NCBI RefSeq assembly: GCF_009882985.1
Contig: NZ_WTUZ01000022.1
Span: 1,091,065 to 1,155,064 of the forward strand
Reading direction: 5' to 3'
DNA from: Paenibacillus silvestris
Lineage (GTDB): Bacteria > Bacillota > Bacilli > Paenibacillales > NBRC-103111
Length of the DNA stretch: 64,000 bases
Part shown: piece after piece, positions 1-7,704 of the stretch
Numbering within the stretch: position 1 is the first letter of the stretch
How the letters are laid out: every line of letters starts with the position of its first letter
Translations under genes and position numbers: made by a program
The notes under the pieces: generated by a model
Databases searched by the model: none
What the model was told of the DNA's origin: nothing
The model's input: the letters and a program-made list of their open reading frames with translations, nothing else

Positions 1-365
1 TGGACGGATGTACAGACATCGGCGTGTTTTTCCGGATTATGCTGCCTGTTTCCGTAACAGCGCTTGTCGCTTTCGGCTTATTTTTCGCTGTCGCCTATTG
101 GAATACCTATTTCAATGCGGTGCTGTACATTAACAAAGATACGCTTCGCCCTATGCAGGTCGTGCTGCAAGTGCTGCTCATTCAAGCATCAACACAGGTA
201 GGCGATCCGTCTGTTGCGCAAATGCTGCAGAGCGATCAGATGCTGCCACCGGAGACGATCAAAATGTCGGCGGTCGTTGTGGCTTCGCTGCCGATCATCA
301 TCGTATACCCGTTCTTGCAAAAATATTTTGCCAAAGGCATGATGGTCGGTTCCGTGAAGGGTTAA
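1..365 (+). CDS. Carbohydrate ABC transporter permease, YtcP/LplC type (3'-end only)
   Basis: The gene begins upstream of the window; the frame is open from base 3 and reads DGCTDIGVFFRIMLP, the cytoplasmic loop of binding-protein-dependent permeases that contacts the ATPase. The rest covers the last two membrane segments and ends in FLQKYFAKGMMVGSVKG, almost the same tail as the permeases at 12127 and 31873 in this window. It is therefore the inner-membrane subunit of an oligosaccharide importer. The lipoprotein gene follows after a short gap, so the two are probably co-transcribed. The substrate cannot be read from sequence. Identification is firm; the real start is not visible. Confidence 0.9.
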   Translation, partial: DGCTDIGVFFRIMLPVSVTALVAFGLFFAVAYWNTYFNAVLYINKDTLRPMQVVLQVLLIQASTQVGDPSVAQMLQSDQMLPPETIKMSAVVVASLPIIIVYPFLQKYFAKGMMVGSVKG

Positions 366-420
366 GAGAAGGCTTACCTTTTTGAAATAGGCATTTCCAT
401 ACTTTAAGGAGGTCATGAAA

Positions 421-1947
421 ATGAACAAAAGGTTAAGAAGGATGTACGTTGGAGCCGCATCGGCGGTTGTGCTGCTTGCTGGCTGCAGCTCTCCGGATGG
501 AGCTTCCAATCCGGCCGGCAGTTCTGCGGGCAAACAGGAACCGACGGAGATCAATATTTTGACCACAACCTACAATTCAGCTCCCGGTAACGATCTGGAC
601 AGTTTGAAGCAAATTAATGAGAAATTTAATGTCAAAATCAATGTCACATACGTTCCGGCTAATAATTACCAGGACAAATTGAACGTCATGCTGGCCTCTG
701 GCGATCTTCCCGATGTGAGCCTGGTTTGGGACATCAATACGCAGACATTCGCCAACGCCGCGAATCAAGGAGCATTCTGGGACTTAACGCCATATATCAA
801 GGATTATCCGAATTTGGCGGCATATCCCGAGCAAATTTATAAAAATGTCGCCTTTAAAGGGAAAACCATGGGCATTCCGCGGGTTCGCCCCATTGACGGG
901 CACCAGTCGCTGCTCATCCGGCAGGATTGGCTAGATAAGCTGGGCTTGAAAGCGCCAACGACGATGGATGAGTTTTATCAGGTTATGGAAGCCTTTACAA
1001 AGAATGATCCTGACGGCAACGGCAAAAATGATACGTACGGATTCGTCGGTCAAGGAACACCAACGCTATCCAATTATTTCTTATCGATGTTTGGTGCGGG
1101 TCTGCAGCACTATGTGGATGAAAACGGCCAGGTACAGCCTAGCTTCTTCAATCCCAAAATCAAAGATGCGATGGCCTTTTGGAACAAAGTGAACAAAGCA
1201 GGCGTTATGGTGCCGGATCTTCCGTTGCTGCAAACGAGCCAAACCCGCGATTTCATGACGCAGGGCAAAGTCGGTATGGGCTTTACCAATGTGTATGACG
1301 GCCATTTGTACACCGATGACTTGAAGAAGGTGAATCCGAACGCGATTATCAAGCCTTATTTGTTCCCGGCAGCGCCAGATGGCAAGGTTTATATGGAAGC
1401 GGCACCGGGGTCGTTCGGTATTTTCATGGTCAACAAGAAGGTCAATGAACCGAAGCTGAAAAAAATTCTCGACATATACAACTATACGGCATCGAGAGAA
1501 ACGTACAATCTGGTTGCTTATGGCATTAAAGGCGTCGATTACAACGAGAACGAAGCAGGAGACATCACCCAGACGGATGAGGGCAAAAAGAAAGGCTATG
1601 CTTTCGATACTTCGGCACAATGGGTTTCGAGCTACTACGATAAATACGTAAAAGCGGATTTGCCGGGAATGACGCCGGAAACGAAGGCATACAACCACAA
1701 GTTGGTAGATACGATTTCAACCGTGTCCGTCCCGAACCCGGCGCTTGGGCTTGTCACTCCAACGGCCTTGGAGAAAAGTGCGGATTGGAATAAAAAAATC
1801 AACGATATGATTACCAATGTCATTATAGGCAAAAACAACTCTGAAGATTTTGATAAATTTGTCCAAAGCTTTAAAGACGACCCCTCGTATCAGAAACATT
1901 TAAAGGAACTCAACGAATTGTACAAGGAAAAAACAGCGAAAAAATGA
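421..1947 (+). CDS. Extracellular solute-binding lipoprotein (LplA/YtcQ-like)
   Basis: 508 aa. The N-terminus is positively charged, then hydrophobic, with the lipobox LLAGC (lipidated Cys22), so the protein is anchored outside the membrane and delivers sugar to the permease encoded just upstream. Around residue 200 it has a DPDGNGKNDTYG loop resembling an EF-hand calcium site, as in the two other large binding proteins at 6042 and 26338. An ATG at 415 is also in frame, but AAGGAGG at 406-412 lies only two bases from it; the ATG at 421 has normal spacing and is preferred. The permease-then-lipoprotein order is the reverse of the two later cassettes. Substrate unknown, probably an oligosaccharide. 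Confidence 0.88.
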   Translation: MNKRLRRMYVGAASAVVLLAGCSSPDGASNPAGSSAGKQEPTEINILTTTYNSAPGNDLDSLKQINEKFNVKINVTYVPANNYQDKLNVMLASGDLPDVSLVWDINTQTFANAANQGAFWDLTPYIKDYPNLAAYPEQIYKNVAFKGKTMGIPRVRPIDGHQSLLIRQDWLDKLGLKAPTTMDEFYQVMEAFTKNDPDGNGKNDTYGFVGQGTPTLSNYFLSMFGAGLQHYVDENGQVQPSFFNPKIKDAMAFWNKVNKAGVMVPDLPLLQTSQTRDFMTQGKVGMGFTNVYDGHLYTDDLKKVNPNAIIKPYLFPAAPDGKVYMEAAPGSFGIFMVNKKVNEPKLKKILDIYNYTASRETYNLVAYGIKGVDYNENEAGDITQTDEGKKKGYAFDTSAQWVSSYYDKYVKADLPGMTPETKAYNHKLVDTISTVSVPNPALGLVTPTALEKSADWNKKINDMITNVIIGKNNSEDFDKFVQSFKDDPSYQKHLKELNELYKEKTAKK

Positions 1948-1997
1948 GGGAAATCTCTTCCTTCTATTCCTTCCAAAATTTAAGGAGGCATATCGAT

Positions 1998-2819
1998 ATG
2001 GGGACAAGATTACAGGGCAAGGTAGCCGTTATCACAGGCTCGTCATCTGGCATCGGAAGAGCGAGCGCCGAAGTGTTCGCTGAAGAAGGAGCTCATGTCA
2101 TTGTCAATGACGATGGCGGACGTGAAGGTTTGGGGCAGCAAGTTGCCGATGGCATCAACGCACAAGGAGGTTCGGCCGTTTATGTTCAGGCAGACGTATT
2201 CAAAAGCGAAGAATTGAAACGGCTGATTGACTTTGCTTATGAAAAATTCGGCAAATTGGATATTTTAATGAACAACGCCTACAGAGGTCACACTGATTCC
2301 GTATTAGATCAAGAGGAAGCGGATTGGGACCGGGTATTCGCCTCGTCGGTGAAAGCCGTATTCCTGGGCAGTAAATATGCGCTGCCCGGTATGATAAAAG
2401 CGGGAGGCGGTTCCATCATTAATACCGCTTCGGTCCATGGGCTGCTCGGAGGAAGAAGGCACTCCTCCTATGACGCTGCCAAAGCGGCGATCATTAATCT
2501 ATCCCGCCAGATGGCCGTCGATTACGGAAAGTATGGCATTCGGGTCAACTCGATTTGTCCGGGCCGCATTGTGACGGAAGGGAAGATTGATTTCCTGGAG
2601 AAATATCCGGAGGAAGTTCGCCGGCAACAAGCCGTCTACCTGCTGGGGCGGCCGGGAACGATGCGCGAAGCTGGTCTGGCCGCACTGTTCCTCGCATCGG
2701 AGGACTCCTCCTTCGTTACAGGTCATGCTTTGGTCGTAGATGGCGGCCTGACCGCACAGCTGGCGGATAGTGTTTCCGAGCCGCTTGAGGAAGGTCTTGG
2801 CCTTGCCGGCTCCAAATAA
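1998..2819 (+). CDS. SDR-family NAD(P)-dependent oxidoreductase
   Basis: 273 aa, the usual length of classical short-chain dehydrogenases. Visible motifs are the Rossmann motif TGSSSGIG (residues 13-20), NNAY in place of NNAG (92-95), and the catalytic Ser145, Tyr158 and Lys162 (YDAAK). It would oxidise or reduce a hydroxyl or keto group of a small substrate. The open frame extends upstream to 1944, overlapping the lipoprotein gene, but AAGGAGG at 1982-1988 with 9-nt spacing fixes the start at 1998. Its position between a sugar importer and a lactonase suggests a sugar 1-dehydrogenase or a sugar-acid dehydrogenase (inference); the exact substrate cannot be assigned. Confidence 0.88.
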   Translation: MGTRLQGKVAVITGSSSGIGRASAEVFAEEGAHVIVNDDGGREGLGQQVADGINAQGGSAVYVQADVFKSEELKRLIDFAYEKFGKLDILMNNAYRGHTDSVLDQEEADWDRVFASSVKAVFLGSKYALPGMIKAGGGSIINTASVHGLLGGRRHSSYDAAKAAIINLSRQMAVDYGKYGIRVNSICPGRIVTEGKIDFLEKYPEEVRRQQAVYLLGRPGTMREAGLAALFLASEDSSFVTGHALVVDGGLTAQLADSVSEPLEEGLGLAGSK

Positions 2820-2844
2820 ATAAGCATAAATAGGGAGAATATCT

Positions 2845-3921
2845 ATGAATAAGCAGACAGCGATTATTGCTTATATCGGTACGCAAACTGACGGCAGCAG
2901 CAGTGGAGGGATTTATGTCTATCGGATGAATCCGTCTACTGGTGAATTAGACGAATTGAGCACGGCTGCGGCGGGAATCAATCCTACATACTTGGCGATC
3001 CATCCATCGAAACGGTATCTTTATGCAGCCAATACAATTGAAGGCGAAGGCCTGATCAGCGCCTTCTCCATTGATCCCTTCACAGGGGGGCTGACGTTTA
3101 TGAACAGTCAGCCCTCCGGGGGCTCTAAGCCTGTTCATTTGCTTGTAGACGGGGCGGGCAAATTCGTGCTTGCCGGTAATTTCGGCGACGGCAGCGTATG
3201 TGTTCTGCCGATCCAAGCGGACGGCAGACTTGGTGCGATGACGGATTTCATCCGTCATTCCGGCTCCAGCGTCCACCCGACGCGTCAGCAGGGACCTCGC
3301 GTTCATTCGGTCACGCTCGACCCGGCCAGCCGATATGCGGTTGCCGCTGAATACGGGGCCGATCAGCTAAGGGTTTATCGGCTGGATGCAGAGTGCGGGA
3401 AGCTGCTTCCGTCAGCCGTCCCGTCGATTTCTGTTCCAGCGGGTTCGGGGCCTCGTCATGCGGCCTTCCATCCAAGTGAACGTTGGGCGTACGTAATCAA
3501 TGAGCTAGGCAATACGCTGATGAGCTATGATTATGATCCTGTGCAAGGCATACTACTGCTCAGGGAAACACATGCCACGCTGCCGGAAGGCTATGCCGGA
3601 CCGAGTTTCTGCGCCGATGTTCATGTTCATCCGGACGGAACCTTTGTCTACGGCTCGAACCGCGGGCATAACAGCATTGTCATTTATGCCGTTGAGCCTG
3701 ATACGGGCAGTCTCCGGCTTGTAGGGCATGAGCCGACGCTGGGCAGAGCACCTCGCAGCTTCATCATTGATCCGACGGGCCGCTATTTGTATGCGGCGCA
3801 CCAGGACACGGACAATGTCGTCGCTTTTGCTTTGAACCGTCAGACCGGCCTGCTGCGTCCTACTGGACATAGCATCAAGGTGCCGATGCCGGTATGTATC
3901 AAGATGGTTTCGCTGCCTTAA
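2845..3921 (+). CDS. Lactonase, 6-phosphogluconolactonase-type beta-propeller (YbhE/Pgl-like)
   Basis: 358 aa with repeated blades of the form HPSKRYLYAAN, FHPSERWAYVINE and IDPTGRYLYAAHQD, typical of the seven-bladed propeller lactonase family. No signal peptide, so cytoplasmic. Family members hydrolyse sugar lactones to the acid. It begins 25 nt after the dehydrogenase gene, with GGGAG upstream of the ATG, so dehydrogenase and lactonase are probably one transcript; that pair fits oxidation of an aldose to lactone and then to aldonate (inference). The family also contains muconate-lactonising and carboxymuconate cyclase-like members, so the substrate is open. A strong terminator follows. Confidence 0.83.
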   Translation: MNKQTAIIAYIGTQTDGSSSGGIYVYRMNPSTGELDELSTAAAGINPTYLAIHPSKRYLYAANTIEGEGLISAFSIDPFTGGLTFMNSQPSGGSKPVHLLVDGAGKFVLAGNFGDGSVCVLPIQADGRLGAMTDFIRHSGSSVHPTRQQGPRVHSVTLDPASRYAVAAEYGADQLRVYRLDAECGKLLPSAVPSISVPAGSGPRHAAFHPSERWAYVINELGNTLMSYDYDPVQGILLLRETHATLPEGYAGPSFCADVHVHPDGTFVYGSNRGHNSIVIYAVEPDTGSLRLVGHEPTLGRAPRSFIIDPTGRYLYAAHQDTDNVVAFALNRQTGLLRPTGHSIKVPMPVCIKMVSLP

Positions 3922-3944
3922 TATAATCAATCGTCTGGAATTGT

Positions 3945-3972
3945 AAAAAAGCCTCCTCAAAGAGGCTTTTTT
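3945..3972 (+). terminator. Rho-independent terminator after the lactonase gene
   Basis: Perfect stem AAAAAAGCCTC / GAGGCTTTTTT with a 6-nt loop and a run of T, ending the permease-lipoprotein-SDR-lactonase unit. The flanking A and T tracts could let it work on both strands. Confidence 0.9.
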
Positions 3973-4001
3973 GCTGCGTGCTCGGGATTGGGATCAACTG
4001 C

Positions 4002-4017
4002 TTGTCATTGATGACAA
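4002..4017. promoter_or_regulatory. Perfect palindrome TTGTCAT-TG-ATGACAA, possible operator
   Basis: A 7+2+7 perfect palindrome, extended by CTGC/GCAG with one bulged base to 3998-4022. It lies between the lactonase terminator and the MFS gene. Because there is no T-run after it, an operator for a dimeric repressor is more likely than a terminator. No regulator can be assigned. Confidence 0.35.
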
Positions 4018-4123
4018 AGCAGCGGACTGGAAGGGCGGCATCGAAGAGTCTTTTCTTAGCGTGTTGAACCATTTGCCTCAGGCATGTAAGATAGGTTCAT
4101 ACAGCAAGAGGAAGGGAGCAGCT

Positions 4124-5368
4124 ATGTGGTCGTATACAGTCGGTTTATTTCGTGATTTATCCCCTGGCGTCAAACGATTTATTGCAACTGAAAGCTTATT
4201 TGGCATTGGCGCCGGCATTTTTAACCTGATTCTAAACTTACATCTCCTGGATCTCGGCTTTTCCAAAGAGGACATCGGACGCATCACCTCGCTGGGAGCG
4301 CTGACCGTGGGACTGACCAGTCTCCCGGCAGGCCTCGTCATCAAATACATAGGCCGTAAAACGATGCTCGTTATCGGCATGCTGCTGGCTTTTTTAGCGT
4401 TGATCATCTTTGGATTCGGCACAGGTGTCGGTATGATTACCACGGCACAGCTCGTTTGGTCACTAAGTATCAGCGCCATTGTGAATTCGGAAATTCAACT
4501 GATTTTTCAATATTGCCGTACGAAAAAAGAAGAGACCAGCGCCTACTCGCTGCTGTTTGCAATCTTTACCTTATGCACCGGCATTGGCACATGGTTGGGA
4601 GGCTATCTCCCGTTGTGGCTGCCAGGACACAGCACGCTGTACCAATACGCCTTTTTCGTAGCTGGCGGATGTTTGGGGCTCTCCGGTATTCTCAGGGGCT
4701 GGTTGCTGCCGTCTCCCAACGACAGAGCAAATGCAAGCGGGAAGCCAAGTGCTTCCGCAGTTTCTTCTTCGGTCAGACAGAAGAAGGCGCACGCCTATTC
4801 GTTCATGTTCCTGCTTGCGCTGCTGATCTTTAATTCAGGGTTCACCTTTGGTTTGTTGAGTCCGTTCCTCAACGTCATACTGAAATTTAGATTTGGGATG
4901 GAGGACGGCAGTATCTCTGGGCTTCTAGCTCTGTCTGGTGTGTTCTTTTTTGTCGGTTCGATCCTCGTTCCGTATCTGATGGAGCATATGGGTAGCCGCA
5001 ATGCCTTCGTATTCCTGTTTCTGTATAACATCGTAGTGGTAGGGCTGATGGCGCTTACGATGCCTAGCTCCGTCTTTGCTATACTGCTCATGATTCGAGG
5101 CACTGGCTTTACGATGCTGAACAACATGATGGACAGCGAATGCATGTCCGCCGTTGCCGAAGAAGACCGCAATGTTTTTGCAGGGATGAGGACGGTCTCA
5201 CGGAGTATCGGCAACACGATTGCGTCTTATTGGGCGGGTTACATTTTGGCTGGCAATCATTACTCTTCGCCATTCTTGTTAACAGCCGTAGCGCTGCTGG
5301 CAGGGTTTGCTGTGTATATGTGGTTCGTGCAGGGCAAGCTGGCACAGAGACTGCTAGGGCAGATGTGA
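4124..5368 (+). CDS. MFS transporter
   Basis: 414 aa, about 12 hydrophobic segments in two halves joined by a polar stretch near residues 200-225. The loop after the second segment reads PAGLVIKYIGRKTM, the typical MFS loop 2-3 region. It is a secondary transporter in the cytoplasmic membrane; family members export drugs or move sugars and organic acids. The open frame starts at 3971, inside the preceding terminator, so that start is ruled out. GAAGGGAG at 4111-4118 before the ATG at 4124 is the better site. It stands alone between two terminator regions and may be controlled by the palindrome at 4002. Substrate unknown. Confidence 0.82.
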   Translation: MWSYTVGLFRDLSPGVKRFIATESLFGIGAGIFNLILNLHLLDLGFSKEDIGRITSLGALTVGLTSLPAGLVIKYIGRKTMLVIGMLLAFLALIIFGFGTGVGMITTAQLVWSLSISAIVNSEIQLIFQYCRTKKEETSAYSLLFAIFTLCTGIGTWLGGYLPLWLPGHSTLYQYAFFVAGGCLGLSGILRGWLLPSPNDRANASGKPSASAVSSSVRQKKAHAYSFMFLLALLIFNSGFTFGLLSPFLNVILKFRFGMEDGSISGLLALSGVFFFVGSILVPYLMEHMGSRNAFVFLFLYNIVVVGLMALTMPSSVFAILLMIRGTGFTMLNNMMDSECMSAVAEEDRNVFAGMRTVSRSIGNTIASYWAGYILAGNHYSSPFLLTAVALLAGFAVYMWFVQGKLAQRLLGQM

Positions 5369-5401
5369 GGTAGTCACTTTATTGTCGAAGAAATCAATAT
5401 C

Positions 5402-5438
5402 TTGACAAAACATACTGTAACAAATAGTATTACAGTAT
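5402..5438 (+). promoter_or_regulatory. Sigma-A promoter with overlapping inverted repeat
   Basis: TTGACA (5402-5407), a 17-nt spacer and TAGTAT (5425-5430) make a near-consensus promoter for the small gene at 5466. A perfect inverted repeat ATACTGTAA (5412-5420) ... TTACAGTAT (5430-5438) straddles the spacer and the -10 box, exactly where a repressor would block RNA polymerase. The repressor is not identified. Confidence 0.7.
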
Positions 5439-5465
5439 ACAAATTTTGAATAGAGGACACCTAAC

Positions 5466-5765
5466 ATGAAATGTAAAATCAATCGTAATGCTGCAACCGT
5501 ATTAAAGAATATGCTGAGTGAAGAAGCGGCTGAGGGGAAGATGATTCGTGTTTTTATTACACAGAATCATGGAGATCATGCTCATTATGATATAAAGCTT
5601 GATACACCTACTGAACATGATGAAATTGTACAAACAGACAAAGACATTGAAATCGTATTAGATACACGCGAAGCCCTGTTGGATGGGGTTTGGATTCAGT
5701 ACTTTTATGTGTCTGATGAAGGTTTCTTCATAACAAATCCTTCTACAGGTTTTCATGACAAATAA
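5466..5765 (+). CDS. HesB/IscA-like small protein lacking the cluster cysteines
   Basis: 99 aa, starting MKCKINRNAATVLKNML and rich in acidic residues and histidines (NHGDHAHYDIKLDTPTEHDE). The fold and length look like the HesB/IscA (A-type iron-sulfur carrier) family, but the only cysteine is Cys3, so the three conserved cluster ligands are absent. It is probably a degenerate family member of unknown role; I recall similar proteins in Paenibacillus annotated as iron-sulfur biosynthesis or HesB-like. AGAGGA precedes the ATG. It has its own promoter (5402-5430) and terminator (5796-5826) and appears unrelated to the sugar genes around it. Confidence 0.7.
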   Translation: MKCKINRNAATVLKNMLSEEAAEGKMIRVFITQNHGDHAHYDIKLDTPTEHDEIVQTDKDIEIVLDTREALLDGVWIQYFYVSDEGFFITNPSTGFHDK

Positions 5766-5795
5766 AGGTATGAAATAGTCTTGTTCAAGAATGGG

Positions 5796-5826
5796 AAGAG
5801 CTGCATTGAAGCAGCTCTTTTTTTTC
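5796..5826 (+). terminator. Rho-independent terminator after the HesB-like gene
   Basis: Perfect stem AAGAGCTGC / GCAGCTCTT with loop ATTGAA, followed by a T-run. Confidence 0.92.
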
Positions 5827-5884
5827 ATTTCATCGCCGATGAAAGTTAGCCCGGCAAATACAGAAGCAAGGCTGGTTACGAAGT

Positions 5885-5964
5885 GACAAAAATTGATATT
5901 CTAATAAGAAGGACAAGAAGAACAAGAATTGTCACTTACTTGCAGTGGATCATACTCCTATAAT
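5885..5964 (+). promoter_or_regulatory. Regulon promoter A (inverted-repeat box plus -10) for cassette 1
   Basis: Left half GACAAAAATTG (5885-5895), 27-nt gap, right half CAAGAATTGTC (5923-5933). After TTGTCA, exactly 24 nt lead to the -10 box TATAAT (5959-5964). No good -35 hexamer is present, which suggests activator dependence. The same layout occurs at 18929, 21208, 26181 and 30706. It drives the lipoprotein gene at 6042. The likely activators are the membrane AraC proteins at 7705 and 28050 (inference). Confidence 0.75.
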
Positions 5965-6041
5965 AAAGCCTAATACGTTGTCTTGTTAGTTCCGGACACA
6001 GGAACAGCGGTGAAGCAACAAACATCAACAGGGAGGCTATT

Positions 6042-7577
6042 ATGAAAATATTGACAACCAAGAGGGTCAGTTTAACAATGCTCGCGCCACTTTTATTAGG
6101 GGTGTTGGCAGGCTGTGGAGAGAGTAAGGAGGCACCCAAAGGGAGTGCGGCTGCTGCACCAGATTTGAAGGTTCAGTTTATGGTACCGTCATTTGCGGAC
6201 ATTCCAGATATGAACAACGAGTATTGGTCGAAATTCCAAAAAGATAATAAAGTTCAACTGAACATAGATTGGATTCCTTCGGGCGACTATGATACTAAAT
6301 TTGACCTGGTCTTGGCATCCGGCAACATACCAGAAGTTATTGTTGCAAACAGTATTACGCGCCCAACGCTGCAAAATGCAGTGAAGCAAGGGGCATTTTG
6401 GGATTTGACGCCAATCTTGGGTGACTTCAGCAAGTATCCAAACTTAAAGAAAAATGGCTATATGGACGTATGGAACTATGTGCGTACGGATGGCAAAATT
6501 TTCGGTGTTCCTCGAAATCGTCCCCATATTGATCTCAGTCTCAAAATGAGAAAGGACTGGTTGGATAAATTCAACTTACCTGTGCCCACTACATTGGATG
6601 AGTACGCAGCTACCCTTAAAACAATTGTAGATGGTGATCCCGACGGGAATGGGAAGAAAGACACGGTTGGTTTGATTGGCCAAGGCAACACAGGCAACTT
6701 CTTTGCCGACAGTGATGGAAGCTTTTTATCCGCATTTGGAGGCTTGGATCCTATTTATAGTAAAGACGGTGGTATGATTAACAAGTATTTGACACCGAAT
6801 TACACGGATATGGTTTCCTATTTCCACAAAATGTATAGCGACGGCGTTCTGGCCAAGGACTTCTCTGTCATTAAACAGACGCAGGCGGAAGAAATCTTCA
6901 CCACAGGACGAGCTGCTTCTTATGGAAGAAATACATGGCGGGATTTCAACTTTGAACAAACGATCAAGAAAGTGCAGCCGGATGCGAATGTCATTTCATT
7001 GCCACCGATGAAAGGTCCAGGAGGCTCTAGTGTTCAGCTGTCGGTCCCATTCTCGGGAGCCTTTTATATTTCGAAACAAGTGCCAGAGGAGAAAGCCAGA
7101 CAAATCCTGGACTTTTTCGAGAGAACGACAACGCCGGAACAAACAGACTATAACTACTATGGTGTCGAAGGCGTCGATTATACGATGGTAGATGGCCAGC
7201 AGCAGCTCACTGAACTTGGTGTCAAACAAGTAACGGCTAACGGTACAGGGGCTATTTTTCCACTAGCTTATAATAATAAAATGAAAGTAATTAATCCTGC
7301 CGCTCCCAAAGCATATAACGATGCCAAGGAAAAATCGGTGGCCATATATGAAGAAGTAGGCAAAATCGATCCTTTTTCTATCATTAATTCGAACACATGG
7401 ACGTCGATTTGGCCGAAGTATCAATCAGAATGGCAGTCGATGGTAGTCAAAGCGATCGTTGGGCAGATTACGATGGATGAGTACAAAGCTTATATCGAGA
7501 AGTTAAATGGAAGCCCTGATTTTCAAACGGCTTATAAGGAATTCGCAGCAGATTATAAGGAAAAGTTTCCTAAGTAA
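6042..7577 (+). CDS. Extracellular solute-binding lipoprotein, cassette 1
   Basis: 511 aa. Signal peptide with lipobox VLAGC (Cys25), so a surface-anchored sugar-binding protein. It has the DPDGNGKKDTVG loop near residue 205. It is clearly paralogous to the protein at 26338 (shared runs such as SGDYDTKFDLVLASGN, NQGAFWDLTP-like and VGQITMDEYK). AGGGAGG precedes the ATG. It is the first gene after promoter A and is followed by the AraC regulator and, further on, the two permeases at 11161 and 12127 that should be its partners. Oligosaccharide substrate is inferred from family and context only. Confidence 0.9.
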   Translation: MKILTTKRVSLTMLAPLLLGVLAGCGESKEAPKGSAAAAPDLKVQFMVPSFADIPDMNNEYWSKFQKDNKVQLNIDWIPSGDYDTKFDLVLASGNIPEVIVANSITRPTLQNAVKQGAFWDLTPILGDFSKYPNLKKNGYMDVWNYVRTDGKIFGVPRNRPHIDLSLKMRKDWLDKFNLPVPTTLDEYAATLKTIVDGDPDGNGKKDTVGLIGQGNTGNFFADSDGSFLSAFGGLDPIYSKDGGMINKYLTPNYTDMVSYFHKMYSDGVLAKDFSVIKQTQAEEIFTTGRAASYGRNTWRDFNFEQTIKKVQPDANVISLPPMKGPGGSSVQLSVPFSGAFYISKQVPEEKARQILDFFERTTTPEQTDYNYYGVEGVDYTMVDGQQQLTELGVKQVTANGTGAIFPLAYNNKMKVINPAAPKAYNDAKEKSVAIYEEVGKIDPFSIINSNTWTSIWPKYQSEWQSMVVKAIVGQITMDEYKAYIEKLNGSPDFQTAYKEFAADYKEKFPK

Positions 7578-7704
7578 GCTGTGCCAGGATGGTTCCTTTC
7601 CGCTTGCTATTTGTGGCTCCACTCCCTATGCTTAACACACGAACCTTTGGTGTGATAGCGTAGAGTGACTTGAAGATGGAGCTTAAGAAGAACGGGGAGG
7701 ACTT

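Noticed and set aside
1081..1698. 205-aa open frame on the minus strand inside the first lipoprotein gene
   Set aside because: No ribosome site and no recognisable family; the plus-strand lipoprotein has clear motifs throughout, so this is an antisense shadow.
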